A DNA stretch of 64,000 nt, taken from contig NZ_CAKLDM010000002.1 in assembly GCF_921294215.1 (NCBI RefSeq), positions 1,116,001 to 1,180,000 of the forward strand, given 5' to 3'. Source of the DNA: Vibrio marisflavi CECT 7928 (GTDB taxonomy: Bacteria > Pseudomonadota > Gammaproteobacteria > Enterobacterales > Vibrionaceae). Each line of letters opens with the position of its first letter. Position 1 is the stretch's first letter. Of this stretch, positions 53,112 through 62,708 are shown piece by piece. Under the pieces are notes generated by a model. It saw only the letters and a list, made by a program, of their open reading frames with translations. It did not search any database and had not been told where the DNA came from. The translations under genes were made by a program, and so were the position numbers.

Positions 53112-53714
53112 ATGGGCTCTATACAATACTTATCACTGTTTATTTTTATGGTGGTATCAACTATAACTCCAGGGCCAAATGTTGTAATGGTTACAGCCTC
53201 CGGTGCAAATTTTGGCATCAAGCGCACTCTTCCACATTTAATTGGTATTTCTGTAGGGGTCTATATTGTTATGGGCCTCGAGTCTTTGGGCATAAACCAA
53301 CTATTTAACGCCTATCCTAGTATCCCACTTTTTATAAAAATAGCAGGCAGTGTATATTTAACCTACCTCGGTATTCTGTTATTTAGCAAGGGGAAGCCTA
53401 ATACTCAGTCGAAAAGCGAACGTCCTCTTTATTTGCGAGAATCAGTACTACTTCAATTTCTAAACCCTAAAGGCTGGATACTCACACTAACCGTGCTCTC
53501 TGGTTACACATTGCCCGGTGAACTTTACTGGCCATCAACCTTTGTAGTGATAAGTATTTATGCGTGGACTTGTTTATTTACCACTGGTTTTTGGATGGTG
53601 TTAGGGAGCCAAATTGGCAGAATACTCAGAGATGAAAAGCATTGGAAAGTATTTAATAGTACGATGGGAGCTCTGACAATTGGATGCGCTGTAATGCTTT
53701 GGACTGGTTTTTAA
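53112..53714 (+). CDS. LysE/RhtB family exporter
   Basis: 200 residues with about six membrane helices. The family signature STITPGPNVVMVTASGANFGIKRTLPHLIGISVGV is intact, as is LQFLNPKGWILTLTV. These inner-membrane proteins export amino acids such as lysine, threonine or homoserine lactones; the substrate cannot be read. Ribosome site GAGGTAAA. Confidence 0.92.
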   Translation: MGSIQYLSLFIFMVVSTITPGPNVVMVTASGANFGIKRTLPHLIGISVGVYIVMGLESLGINQLFNAYPSIPLFIKIAGSVYLTYLGILLFSKGKPNTQSKSERPLYLRESVLLQFLNPKGWILTLTVLSGYTLPGELYWPSTFVVISIYAWTCLFTTGFWMVLGSQIGRILRDEKHWKVFNSTMGALTIGCAVMLWTGF

Positions 53715-53716
53715 AT

Positions 53717-53746
53717 CGCCCAAGAAAAAGCTACTTGGGCGTTTAA
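53717..53746. terminator. Bidirectional terminator between convergent genes
   Basis: CGCCCAAG (53717-53724) pairs with CTTGGGCG (53734-53741), then TTTAAT; it lies between the lysE-like gene and the adaptor gene on the other strand. Confidence 0.8.
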
Positions 53747-53751
53747 TAGTG

Positions 53752-54789
53752 CTAGAAATACACTTCTACAGGCATCCCTTCTATCAGCATATTTTGATTT
53801 AGTTGCGCGTCAGTAAATGACAACGTCACTTTCATTAATGCTTTTTGTCCTTCAAATGGTTTAGCCAATTGAACTGGTAACTTCAGCGCTAGTTGTGTCG
53901 GTTCTGATACTTTTGCTACGTACTTTTTCCCGTTTGGAAGCTTGATGGTTGCAGTTTCTCCAAGTTTGGCTTTTTCGATATATTTTGCATCTAGGTAAGC
54001 ATCTATTTCTGCACGATGAGATAAGCGAGAGAATGTCATTACTTCTGTTGAAGCTTCTACTCTTTCCCCTACTCGGCCCAATTCATTGATTACTCTTCCA
54101 TCGAAAGGAGCTTTCACGAGAAGCAACCCTTCTTGTCCTTCCTTTTGTGTTAGCTCAACTTGAAGGGAACGGATGATATTTGATAAATCACCCACATAGT
54201 CTTCATCCGCACCTCTAATTTTTGCTAGTTGAAGTTGTAGGGTTGCATCAGACAGCTGGGATTGAGTTGTATAGTAGTTGTTTAAAACTGAAGCGTAATC
54301 GGCGGTGCTTACATGTCCTTTGCTAAAGTAGTCGTCATATTTTTTCTTTATAGCTACCATCTCAGTATAGTTTTTTTCTGCGTTTGCCTTGGCAGAAGCG
54401 TATAAAGATACTTCATCTTTTTCTCTCTGCGCGTTGTATTGCTGCAGTAATTTGATTTCAGATTCTAGGTATTTTATTTCCTGATCGAGAACCTCATTTT
54501 TCAATAAAAATAGTGGCTGACCTTTTAAAACCGTATCACCGACTTTCACATACATTTCGCGTATAGTACTCGTGTCTGGAGCGACTATATTTATAGGTTG
54601 GTAGGTGACAATTCCGGGTGCGATTGTAAAAATCTGAGGCCTCAGTATCCAGTAAATCGTAAATAGTGCCGGAGCAATTATCGCTGCTAGTAGCAAAAAC
54701 CAGCGAAGACGGTAGCCTGTACGTTTTGCTTGACCATACGCTACTTTGACCCCTTTTTCAGAGGTCGGGCTTTTTTGCTTATCTAGCAT
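53752..54789 (-). CDS. HlyD-family periplasmic adaptor of a polysaccharide operon
   Basis: 345 residues from the ATG at 54789 (the upstream in-frame extension overlaps the GT2 gene). One N-terminal membrane helix, a biotinyl-lipoyl-like half (VAPDTSTIREMYVKVGDTVLKGQPLFLLKNE), a long coiled coil, the second half-motif (LLVKAPFDGRVINELGRVGERV) and beta-barrel domains. Beside a synthase of this type it recalls the Alg44 partner in alginate secretion, though no PilZ domain is present. Confidence 0.88.
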   Translation of the reverse strand: MLDKQKSPTSEKGVKVAYGQAKRTGYRLRWFLLLAAIIAPALFTIYWILRPQIFTIAPGIVTYQPINIVAPDTSTIREMYVKVGDTVLKGQPLFLLKNEVLDQEIKYLESEIKLLQQYNAQREKDEVSLYASAKANAEKNYTEMVAIKKKYDDYFSKGHVSTADYASVLNNYYTTQSQLSDATLQLQLAKIRGADEDYVGDLSNIIRSLQVELTQKEGQEGLLLVKAPFDGRVINELGRVGERVEASTEVMTFSRLSHRAEIDAYLDAKYIEKAKLGETATIKLPNGKKYVAKVSEPTQLALKLPVQLAKPFEGQKALMKVTLSFTDAQLNQNMLIEGMPVEVYF

Positions 54790-54800
54790 AAATCTAACTT

Positions 54801-56126
54801 TCAAAACTTCTTCCCTCTTTTCAGCACCCACCAAGGTGCCATACTGGACTCTTCATGTGAGCGCCTGAATACTTCATTAAAAATCGAAAATGCGGTGATA
54901 AAGCGTGAGAACAAAGCGTAAATTGGATAAATGACTAACCACCCAGACATTTTTAAATCGGCGCTTTTTCGCTCGGAGATTAACACCCAATAAATAGCAA
55001 ACTTTAACGTGACTACTGACATATAAACGGCATATATAATGATTGATGCTGTTAGAGTTAACACAGCTGGATACGTCATAAAGATATGTACGAAATACCA
55101 AACAACAATGATTGGCAGCAACACATTTTTAAGTACTCCATATACTAACGTGTAGAGAAATACTGGCCAGCCAAGCAATTTGGGTGATAGACCTTTGATA
55201 TGCTTTCGGATGTAAAGAAACATTAAGTCCCCATCCCATCTCAAACGTTGCAGTATGAAATCTTTGACCGTTTCAGGTGCATCAGTATGACCAATTGCTA
55301 GTGGAGTAAAGGCAAGCTTAGTCTTCTTGTATCTGCCTTTATACTGTTTGAGTCGCATTGTTAAGTCTAAGTCTTCGGCAGTATGGGTATCCCAGCCGCC
55401 AGCTCTTTGCAATACGACTTTTCGAAACGCTCCAAAGGCTCCCGATATGTTGTTAAGCAAGCCAAACTGACTTGTTCCCGTTTTTCCTCCTTGCATGGAC
55501 ATCATATACTCCAGAGCTTGCATTCGAGTTAGTATATTGGCTTTGGAGTTTCGGACACGCAAGGCACCGCCTGCTGCAATAATGTTTCTATCTTTAAACT
55601 GCTGCGCCATCACAAGTGCCATGTTGTTATCGAAGGAAGTGTCTCCATCGACGTTTATAACTAGGTCATGCCTTGCTTTAAGCAAACCAGTATTCAACGT
55701 AGAAACTCGGCCTCCTCGTTGCCACTTTGGAATCACCTTAACTACTCTGTCATTGCGCCCTTTATAATGGTGAAACGCACGCATCGCAGCTTGATAGGTA
55801 TGTTGATTTTGAGTCGCGCCATCGATGACAGCCAACACTTCAATATGTCCTGGGTAAACTTGTTCAACCAAGGTATCTATAGTGGCTCGAATTGCTTCTC
55901 CTTCCCCATAACAAGTGATAATGAAACTGATAGATGGTGTATGAGGCAAGTCCGTTGTTTTGTTTTTCCAGTGCCACCTGAATATTCCAATAACCATCAG
56001 CATGATTAATGGAGATTCCACGATAAGAATCATGGGAAAAAATGTTACCACGACATCGAAGTTCGCGGTTACTTGAGCAAAAAGATCTCTTACGCCGTAT
56101 GAGATATATCCGAAAGAATCAATCAT
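54801..56126 (-). CDS. Membrane glycosyltransferase, GT2 family
   Basis: 441 residues. One N-terminal helix, the GT2 domain (SISFIITCYGEGEAIRATIDTL, VIDGATQ, NVDGDTSFD, TAEDLDLTMRL), the processive-enzyme motif QRLRW, and four C-terminal helices. This set (D, DxD, ED, QxxRW) marks processive synthases of cellulose, PNAG or alginate type. It overlaps the upstream gene by eight bases. Product sugar unknown. Confidence 0.92.
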   Translation of the reverse strand: MIDSFGYISYGVRDLFAQVTANFDVVVTFFPMILIVESPLIMLMVIGIFRWHWKNKTTDLPHTPSISFIITCYGEGEAIRATIDTLVEQVYPGHIEVLAVIDGATQNQHTYQAAMRAFHHYKGRNDRVVKVIPKWQRGGRVSTLNTGLLKARHDLVINVDGDTSFDNNMALVMAQQFKDRNIIAAGGALRVRNSKANILTRMQALEYMMSMQGGKTGTSQFGLLNNISGAFGAFRKVVLQRAGGWDTHTAEDLDLTMRLKQYKGRYKKTKLAFTPLAIGHTDAPETVKDFILQRLRWDGDLMFLYIRKHIKGLSPKLLGWPVFLYTLVYGVLKNVLLPIIVVWYFVHIFMTYPAVLTLTASIIIYAVYMSVVTLKFAIYWVLISERKSADLKMSGWLVIYPIYALFSRFITAFSIFNEVFRRSHEESSMAPWWVLKRGKKF

Positions 56127-57453
56127 TCAATTCACTTGTTCGGTTTTTCATCCACTGTTTCACATCTATTAGTGAAGGTTCAGGGAGTTGCCAATGTTTG
56201 ACTCTTAACTCAATGAGCTCGGACTCAATTAGCTCACCAAACTCTTCTAACCTTTTATAAACAACTTCCAGAAAATCATATTCAAAATGAGGCAGTAAGA
56301 TAAAAATTAGATCGTCGCCATACTGACAGCTTAAATCGGTGTTCCTGAATAGCTTTTCTAAATGCTCTGAAAGTTTAACTATTAACTCAATGTATGCAAC
56401 ATCACCGTGAGTTTGGATATACCCGTCTGAATTGCCGATTTTTAGGCCAATCAATAGATCTTTTTGTGAGTGTCGAATTGAGAGCTGATTTTTCCACATT
56501 AGTGCTGCTTCAAAAGCGGCCACGTTGGTCGTGCCTTGAAGTTGTACGTTGAAGTTTGGGTTTAGCTGTTCTTCAAACAAAAAACGCTGGGCATTTTCAC
56601 CGACTGTATATGAATAGAAAGTTTGGGCCTGCAGTTTATGAGTATCATTTACATGGTCACAGCTTAAACATTTCGCAATGACATTCGCTTCCGCAAACTC
56701 TTTTTTACAGCTATTGCAGTGGTGCATTTCTAATGGCCGATCGTAGTCGACCCCAATATGCTTTAAAAGCGTCTTACAAGTTGGACATTGCATTGACTGA
56801 GTTTTCATAAACTCGCTGGCATCATCGACATGACCACAAGTAAAGCAGTGCAATGCGTCGTACGAAACAATATCGATATCTGTGCATGCTGGGCAAGAAT
56901 CCACATAGTTTAGGTGACCAGACGTACACTTCTCGCAATATCGCACGCGATCAATGCACTCACCCACACTCAAAATATCCAGCTGAATCATTCGGTGTAG
57001 ATAACGAAATGGGGTTTTTTCTTGATTATGGTAGATATCTAATAACGGGTAGCGATATAACTCTTTATTGGACAGATCTTTTTTTGGTATGAGAGCTCGA
57101 TTTGAGTCTAACCAAAGGTAAGCCAGTAGCCTATCCTTTGGCTCTGACTGCAAATATTTCAATTTATCTGAAATAGGTTGAATTTTGTTTTTGCTGAGTA
57201 GACCATCTGAAAGGTACTTGCTCAATGGGCTGGTTTTAAATGTGTAAACTCGCCACGTCCAGCCTTGCTCTGAATGATGAATCTTTTGCAGTAGATCGTC
57301 TTGTTGTTCAGGTGGTAGGTTTATGATGCATATTTGCGCCCGCGTTTGAAAAATATCTTCGCTAGGCTTACGAAATTCAATATCTATCTCTTGAGTAGCC
57401 AAATCATCGCAGTGAGAACCAAATAATGTCACGTAGTCGATACTTGTCTGCAT
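56119..57453 (-). CDS. Zinc-ribbon (TackOD1-like) protein with degenerate GGDEF domain
   Basis: 444 residues, soluble. The middle (about 170-285) has six CxxC pairs (CEKC, CPAC, CFTC, CPTC, CNSC, CLSC), fitting three zinc ribbons, similar to the TackOD1 output domain. The C-terminal 150 residues resemble a GGDEF domain whose signature is YGDDLIFILLP, so no cyclase activity is expected. First gene of the operon with the GT2 synthase and adaptor. Probably a cytoplasmic c-di-GMP-type sensor or scaffold for the synthase; that role is inferred. Confidence 0.75.
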   Translation of the reverse strand: MQTSIDYVTLFGSHCDDLATQEIDIEFRKPSEDIFQTRAQICIINLPPEQQDDLLQKIHHSEQGWTWRVYTFKTSPLSKYLSDGLLSKNKIQPISDKLKYLQSEPKDRLLAYLWLDSNRALIPKKDLSNKELYRYPLLDIYHNQEKTPFRYLHRMIQLDILSVGECIDRVRYCEKCTSGHLNYVDSCPACTDIDIVSYDALHCFTCGHVDDASEFMKTQSMQCPTCKTLLKHIGVDYDRPLEMHHCNSCKKEFAEANVIAKCLSCDHVNDTHKLQAQTFYSYTVGENAQRFLFEEQLNPNFNVQLQGTTNVAAFEAALMWKNQLSIRHSQKDLLIGLKIGNSDGYIQTHGDVAYIELIVKLSEHLEKLFRNTDLSCQYGDDLIFILLPHFEYDFLEVVYKRLEEFGELIESELIELRVKHWQLPEPSLIDVKQWMKNRTSELND

Positions 57454-57620
57454 AGTGTTCCCCCCATAAAAATACGAAACTACGTATTGTTCTTCTGTAA
57501 CACTCTGAATATAAAGAGTGTCGATAAGGTGAATAACATATACTTCGTAAATTGTCTTTTCAATGAAAGTGGTAAAAAGTGTGTTTGAGGATAAATAAAT
57601 TAACCGTAGATTTAGAGTTT

Positions 57621-58586
57621 TTAGTCTTTTGACTCATAATGAATCTGATGAGTATATTTTACATGGCTAGGTAGCTTTTCAATAAAATGATTGAGCAAAG
57701 TGGCATTAACTTGATTTTTCGTTTTATGATTCCAAACTATAATCGGTTTCCAGCTTTCCCCCAAACGCAATATCTTGATTGCTTCCTTTGCTGCAAATTC
57801 TCCTTGCTCTGAAGCGACATGACTCATAACCAAACCTACGTAGTCAACCATAAAGTCATTGGTAGAAGCTGTTAAAGTTCTTGTATTTTTATTTACAAAA
57901 CTTATGGCCGAAGCTTTGTTCCACCCTTTTATTCCTGCATTGTTTGATACAATAACAAATGGAGCATCTTGCGCACTTAGAAATTCTTGTTTGAACTCAT
58001 CAAACTGTTCAACAAATATTGGTTTCAACTGCATACCTAAAGATTGAGCTATTGTTATAAATACACCTATAGTCTTTCTTTCAGATAACGTGTTATCAGC
58101 AATAATTACTCCTTCTTTCTGGTTCGTCGTTTCTGAGAGAACCATAAGCAAATCACGAATTGGCTGCATTTCAATCATTCCAGAAGTATTTTGGAATGGA
58201 TAACCGTATTGATCGATTGTCCAATTTACACCATTAAAAACCACAGGTATTTTATGGTTTCTCATGTATGGCACTACAAAATACTTGGATGCGTTGTCAT
58301 CTGTTGCGATAACAACATTTGGTTTCCAGCTTTCCACGATTCTATACGCTTGAGCTGCTTTTTGGGTCAAGTTAGATTCGGACTTGTTCCTCTTTGAATC
58401 CATCTGAAAATATTTAATTTCACAGTGGCTTTGCAGGTGTTCAAATATCGCTTTTATATTGTCATCTTGCCATTGGTATCCGTCGTGATAAGAAGTAACG
58501 AGCAGACACTTAGCATTTGCTGAAAATGCGTTTGCGCTTAAGAAACTAGTAGACAACAACAGATAAATAATGGCTTGTTTGATCAT
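57621..58586 (-). CDS. Periplasmic ABC-type substrate-binding protein (PF04392-like)
   Basis: 321 residues from the ATG at 58586, which begins a signal peptide (MIKQAIIYLLLSTSFLSANAFS). Type-I periplasmic fold: CLLVTSYHDGYQWQDDNIKAIFEHL, KPNVVIATDDNASKYFVVPYM, IPVVFNGVNW, GVIIADNTLSERKTI. This subgroup is often linked to two-component or c-di-GMP sensors instead of transport. It lies upstream of the polysaccharide operon on the same strand, with a 167-base gap. Confidence 0.8.
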   Translation of the reverse strand: MIKQAIIYLLLSTSFLSANAFSANAKCLLVTSYHDGYQWQDDNIKAIFEHLQSHCEIKYFQMDSKRNKSESNLTQKAAQAYRIVESWKPNVVIATDDNASKYFVVPYMRNHKIPVVFNGVNWTIDQYGYPFQNTSGMIEMQPIRDLLMVLSETTNQKEGVIIADNTLSERKTIGVFITIAQSLGMQLKPIFVEQFDEFKQEFLSAQDAPFVIVSNNAGIKGWNKASAISFVNKNTRTLTASTNDFMVDYVGLVMSHVASEQGEFAAKEAIKILRLGESWKPIIVWNHKTKNQVNATLLNHFIEKLPSHVKYTHQIHYESKD

Positions 58587-58704
58587 ATGCTCAGCCCCAC
58601 CCTTCATGATGTTAAGGTTAGAACAATCGCTCAATGATTTAGTTAATTTTATCGAGTTGTTTTATATATGAGAAAGCAATTAAGTTTTTGTATTTATTTA
58701 AAGA

Positions 58705-58724
58705 GCCCAACAGCTAAGTTGGGC
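58705..58724 (-). terminator. Hairpin after the 58750-59118 gene
   Basis: GCCCAAC (58705-58711) pairs with GTTGGGC (58718-58724); on the minus strand it is followed by TCTTTAAAT, a weak T tract. Confidence 0.55.
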
Positions 58725-58749
58725 CCGAAAGGATACATTCTGGATTGTA

Positions 58750-59118
58750 TTATTGTAGGTTTATCTGCAGGTTAGTGTTTTTTTCATCTTGAGATACAGA
58801 GACATTAACGTTTAGTGAGGTCAAGCCTTCGGGATATGAAATTGACCAAGTAGAACCTTCTTTAATAATGTTTACATTTTTTTGCTTCGTTGTAATTGTA
58901 AATGGAGCTGTCGAGTTGATTAAAATTGAACCAGGGCTGGTGCGAATTACTTTGCCGTAATAATTTTTTACACTAAATGTGCATACTGAGTTGCTCTTAC
59001 ATTGAAAGCTACTGGTCGGTTGAAAAGTGAACGTTCTCCAAAAAAAGACAACTAAAAGCACCACTAACATAACCGAAATCTGGGTTAGTCGCCCTTTAGT
59101 AAGTTTTTGCGCTGGCAT
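58750..59118 (-). CDS. Hypothetical membrane-anchored protein
   Basis: 122 residues. A basic N-terminus, one membrane helix (VMLVVLLVVFFWRTF), then a small extracytoplasmic beta-rich domain with two cysteines (FQCKSNSVCTF) likely disulphide-bonded. Divergent from the cco operon. No family recognised. Confidence 0.7.
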   Translation of the reverse strand: MPAQKLTKGRLTQISVMLVVLLVVFFWRTFTFQPTSSFQCKSNSVCTFSVKNYYGKVIRTSPGSILINSTAPFTITTKQKNVNIIKEGSTWSISYPEGLTSLNVNVSVSQDEKNTNLQINLQ

Positions 59119-59375
59119 ACTAAAAAATCCCTCATGCTACAAACTTCAAATTTTTGAAATATAACAAGCATAACCCTAAGTTTCATATGGTTATGGCCCT
59201 GTCATTAAAATGTTAAATCGAGTATAGTTTTACATTGAATATATCGTGGTTTGTAAATCAATTTTATAAATAACTAAGGAAGCAAAGTTTATTTATATCG
59301 TTGTTTATCGCGATATTACGACATCAGTCGTGTCGGAAGTAAAGTGTAGTTAATTAGAAAATGGAAACATGCAAC

Positions 59376-60803
59376 ATGAGCCATGAAACGAAGCTCGAGC
59401 AAAACTACAACTATACGGTCGTCCGCCAATTTACCCTAGTGACTATTCTCTGGGGCATTGTTGGTATGGCCGTTGGTGTTTTAATTGCCGCTCAATTAGT
59501 TTGGCCTCAGCTAAACTTTGATACACCTTGGCTGACATACAGTCGGCTACGTCCCCTCCACACCAACGCAGTAATTTTTGCATTTGGTACCAGCGCCCTC
59601 TTTGCCACCTCCTACTATGTAGTGCAACGAACCTGTCAAACACGACTGTTTGGTGGTTTGCTTGTACCGCTAACTTTCTGGGGTTGGCAAGCAATCATTC
59701 TTTCTGCTGCGATTACTCTGCCACTAGGTTATACCTCTGGAAAAGAGTATGCAGAACTTGAATGGCCGATTGATATTGCTATTGCGGTCGTTTGGGTAGC
59801 TTATGCAGTGGTATTTTTTGGCACCTTGGTTAAACGTAAGACGTCCCACATATACGTAGCAAACTGGTTCTTCGGTGCTTTTATCATTACGGTTGCTGTC
59901 CTGCATATTGTAAACAGCCTCGCAATACCAGTGAGTATGGGTAAGTCATATTCAGTTTACGCTGGTGCAGTCGATGCGATGGTGCAATGGTGGTATGGCC
60001 ACAACGCTGTTGGATTTTTATTGACGGCTGGCTTTTTAGGAATGATGTACTACTTCGTACCTAAGCAAGCTGAGCGACCAGTATATTCTTACCGCTTATC
60101 AATTGTTCACTTCTGGGCTCTAGTATCTCTTTATATTTGGGCAGGCCCACACCACTTACACTACACAGCATTGCCAGATTGGACCCAATCGTTAGGTATG
60201 ATTATGTCGCTAGTTCTATTTGCGCCTTCTTGGGGTGGCATGATTAACGGCATCATGACGTTGTCGGGAGCATGGCATAAACTTCGTTATGACCCAATTT
60301 TACGCTTCTTAATTGTCTCGCTTTCTTTCTACGGCATGTCGACGTTTGAAGGACCAATGATGGCAATCAAGACTGTCAATGCTCTATCTCACTACACCGA
60401 CTGGACGATTGGTCATGTTCACTCTGGTGCTTTAGGTTGGGTAGCGATGGTTTCAATTGGTTCTGTTTACCACCTAGTTCCAAAACTATTTGGTCAAGAG
60501 CGTATGTATTCTATTCGCCTTATCAATGTTCACTTCTGGTTAGCGACTATCGGAACTGTTCTTTACATTGTTGCAATGTGGATTTCTGGGGTTATGCAAG
60601 GATTAATGTGGAGAGCTGTAAACTCAGATGGAACTCTAACATACAGTTTTGTTGAGTCCGTACAAGCGTCTTATCCATTCTACACATTGAGATTTATAGG
60701 CGGGCTAATCTTCCTATCAGGTATGTTCTTAATGGCGTACAACACGTACAAAACAGTTTCAGCACCGAAAGATAGCTTAAAAGCTATCCCGCAACCGGCA
60801 TAG
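59376..60803 (+). CDS. ccoN: cbb3 cytochrome c oxidase subunit I
   Basis: 475 residues from ATG 59376. Twelve membrane helices with the haem and copper histidines in [34 protein letters not shown] and [14 protein letters not shown]. Catalytic subunit that reduces oxygen at high affinity and pumps protons. First gene of ccoNOQP-fixH-ccoI. The upstream region should carry an Fnr site, but I see no clear TTGAT-N4-ATCAA. Confidence 0.96.
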   Translation: MSHETKLEQNYNYTVVRQFTLVTILWGIVGMAVGVLIAAQLVWPQLNFDTPWLTYSRLRPLHTNAVIFAFGTSALFATSYYVVQRTCQTRLFGGLLVPLTFWGWQAIILSAAITLPLGYTSGKEYAELEWPIDIAIAVVWVAYAVVFFGTLVKRKTSHIYVANWFFGAFIITVAVLHIVNSLAIPVSMGKSYSVYAGAVDAMVQWWYGHNAVGFLLTAGFLGMMYYFVPKQAERPVYSYRLSIVHFWALVSLYIWAGPHHLHYTALPDWTQSLGMIMSLVLFAPSWGGMINGIMTLSGAWHKLRYDPILRFLIVSLSFYGMSTFEGPMMAIKTVNALSHYTDWTIGHVHSGALGWVAMVSIGSVYHLVPKLFGQERMYSIRLINVHFWLATIGTVLYIVAMWISGVMQGLMWRAVNSDGTLTYSFVESVQASYPFYTLRFIGGLIFLSGMFLMAYNTYKTVSAPKDSLKAIPQPA

Positions 60804-60816
60804 GGGGGGATTGAGA

Positions 60817-61437
60817 ATGAGTTCAAATTCAAATAATCGCCACGAGGCTATAGAAAAAAATGTCGGTTTGCTGGCCATTCTTATTGTCATAGCGATCAGT
60901 TTTGGTGCCTTGGTAGAAATAACGCCACTCATGTTTCAAAAGCAAACCACTGAACCAGTAGAAAACTTGCGCCCGTATACTGCTTTGGAAATGGAAGGTC
61001 GTGATATATACATCCGTGAAGGTTGTAACGTTTGTCACAGCCAAATGATTCGTCCATTCCGAGCAGAAACAGAGCGTTATGGTCACTACTCTGTAGCTGG
61101 TGAAAGTGTATGGGAGCACCCATTCTTATGGGGATCAAAGCGTACAGGCCCAGACTTAGGTCGAGTTGGCGGTCGCTACTCAGATGAATGGCATCGAGTA
61201 CACTTAATCGATCCTCGTGAGCTAGTTCCTGAGTCAAACATGCCAGGTTTCCCTTGGTTAGAAGAGAATGTTCTCGATGGCGAACTGACACAGCAGAAGC
61301 TGATGATTTTCCGCGATAACTTTGGGGTTCCTTATACAGACGAACAGATCGCAAACGCTAAAAAAGAGGTGGAAGGCAAAACTGAGATGGACGCCATTAT
61401 TGCTTACCTTCAATCTCTTGGCCACGCGATGAAGTAA
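60817..61437 (+). CDS. ccoO: cbb3 cytochrome c oxidase subunit II (monohaem)
   Basis: 206 residues from ATG 60817 with a strong GGGGGGA ribosome site. One N-terminal membrane helix and a single haem c site CNVCHSQM near residue 70; [18 protein letters not shown] is the family motif. Passes electrons to CcoN. Confidence 0.96.
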   Translation: MSSNSNNRHEAIEKNVGLLAILIVIAISFGALVEITPLMFQKQTTEPVENLRPYTALEMEGRDIYIREGCNVCHSQMIRPFRAETERYGHYSVAGESVWEHPFLWGSKRTGPDLGRVGGRYSDEWHRVHLIDPRELVPESNMPGFPWLEENVLDGELTQQKLMIFRDNFGVPYTDEQIANAKKEVEGKTEMDAIIAYLQSLGHAMK

Positions 61438-61446
61438 GGGGATAAC

Positions 61447-61626
61447 ATGGATATTGGTACTATTCACAGTATTTGGACTGTCTTGTTATTCGTTTGTTTT
61501 GTCGGAGTTGTTTGGTGGGCCTTTGGTAGTAAAAGAAAAGCCCGCTTTGAACAAGATGCGAAAATGATCTTCGACGAAGATGACAAGGAAAAAAGCTCGA
61601 CTAAGGAAGGAGAGAACAAACAATGA
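61447..61626 (+). CDS. ccoQ: cbb3 oxidase small subunit
   Basis: 59 residues: MDIGTIHSIWTVLLFVCFVGVVWWAFGSKRKARFEQDAKMIF, acidic tail. One membrane helix; typical CcoQ/FixQ. Ribosome site AAGGGGA. Its stop overlaps the ccoP start (ATGA). Confidence 0.93.
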   Translation: MDIGTIHSIWTVLLFVCFVGVVWWAFGSKRKARFEQDAKMIFDEDDKEKSSTKEGENKQ

Positions 61627-62606
61627 GTACTTTCTGGAGTATCTGGATTACCGTTATTACAATTGGTACGCTCGTCGGTTGTGCTTTGCTTCTACGCTGG
61701 TGCTCAAAAAACCATTCTGATGCTAAAGAAGGCGAAGATATGGGGCATGAGTATGACGGTATACGTGAGCTAAACAACCCTTTACCTAAATGGTGGTCAT
61801 ATTTATTTGTCTGTACGCTAATTTTTTCTGCTGTTTATTTAGCTCTTTACCCTGGTTTAGGGAGCTTTAAAGGCCTTTTAGACTGGACAAGCTCAGATCA
61901 AAATGTGCGTTCAATAGCTGAATCAAAAGCCTCTGTTGCTAATGCACAAAGCGAAAAGCGCTTGGATCAGTATGCGAAAGAGCTAGATGATGCCAACAAA
62001 TACTTTGGTGAGGAGTTTCAGCAACTTGCTTATGCTAAAGATGGCACGACACTATTGCCTCTGCCAGAAATTGCAAAAAATCCGAACGCCGTTAAAGTTG
62101 GGCAGCGGATATTTTTACAAAACTGTTCTCAGTGCCATGGCGCTGATGCTCGCGGGCAAAAAGGCTTCCCTAACCTAACTGACGGTGCTTGGTTATACGG
62201 TGGTGAGCCAAAAGCGATCATTGAAACGATTAGAAATGGTCGAGTTGGTCAAATGCCTTCGTGGAAAGAAGCGATGGGTGAAGAAGGTGTTCAGGAAGTA
62301 GTTAGCTACACGCTCAGCTTATCTGGTCGTTCAGTAAACGCTAGAGAAGCTGCGGCAGGTAAAAAACGATTTGTGGTTTGCGCTGCATGTCATGGCACTG
62401 ATGGTAAAGGTAACCCTGCTGTTGGAGCGCCTGACCTTACAGATCAGTACTGGCTATTTGGCGGCTCCCGAGCTGATGTTACTGCAACTGTTATGCACGG
62501 TCGATCTGGTGTAATGCCTGCTTGGAAAGACATCCTAGGTGACGATAAAGTACAACTCGTTGCCGCGTATGTCTGGAGCTTAAGCAATAGCGAAGAAAGT
62601 AAATAG
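61623..62606 (+). CDS. ccoP: cbb3 cytochrome c oxidase subunit III (dihaem)
   Basis: 327 residues. Two N-terminal membrane helices, then two cytochrome c domains with CSQCHGADARG and CAACHGTDGKG. Receives electrons from soluble cytochromes. Translationally coupled to ccoQ. Confidence 0.96.
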   Translation: MSTFWSIWITVITIGTLVGCALLLRWCSKNHSDAKEGEDMGHEYDGIRELNNPLPKWWSYLFVCTLIFSAVYLALYPGLGSFKGLLDWTSSDQNVRSIAESKASVANAQSEKRLDQYAKELDDANKYFGEEFQQLAYAKDGTTLLPLPEIAKNPNAVKVGQRIFLQNCSQCHGADARGQKGFPNLTDGAWLYGGEPKAIIETIRNGRVGQMPSWKEAMGEEGVQEVVSYTLSLSGRSVNAREAAAGKKRFVVCAACHGTDGKGNPAVGAPDLTDQYWLFGGSRADVTATVMHGRSGVMPAWKDILGDDKVQLVAAYVWSLSNSEESK

Positions 62607-62632
62607 AGCCTCTATTAAATTAGAGCATAAAA

Positions 62633-62659
62633 GTAGCCCCAGATGTTTTCTGGGGCTAC
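62633..62659 (+). terminator. Hairpin between ccoP and fixH
   Basis: A 10-bp stem GTAGCCCCAG / CTGGGGCTAC around a T-rich 7-base loop. No T run follows, so it more likely stabilises the ccoNOQP mRNA or attenuates than stops all transcription. Confidence 0.55.
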
Positions 62660-62708
62660 ATCACCTACCCATCCTAACGTTTCTTATTTGGTTGTTGAGA
62701 ATATGCTT

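Noticed and set aside
59200..59222. AAAATGTTAAAT upstream of ccoN, similar to a XerD arm
   Set aside because: Only one arm with mismatches and no partner arm at 6-8 bases; most likely chance in A/T-rich DNA.
59240..59270. Possible Fnr site upstream of ccoN (ATCAA half-site)
   Set aside because: The other half-site does not match TTGAT at the proper distance.
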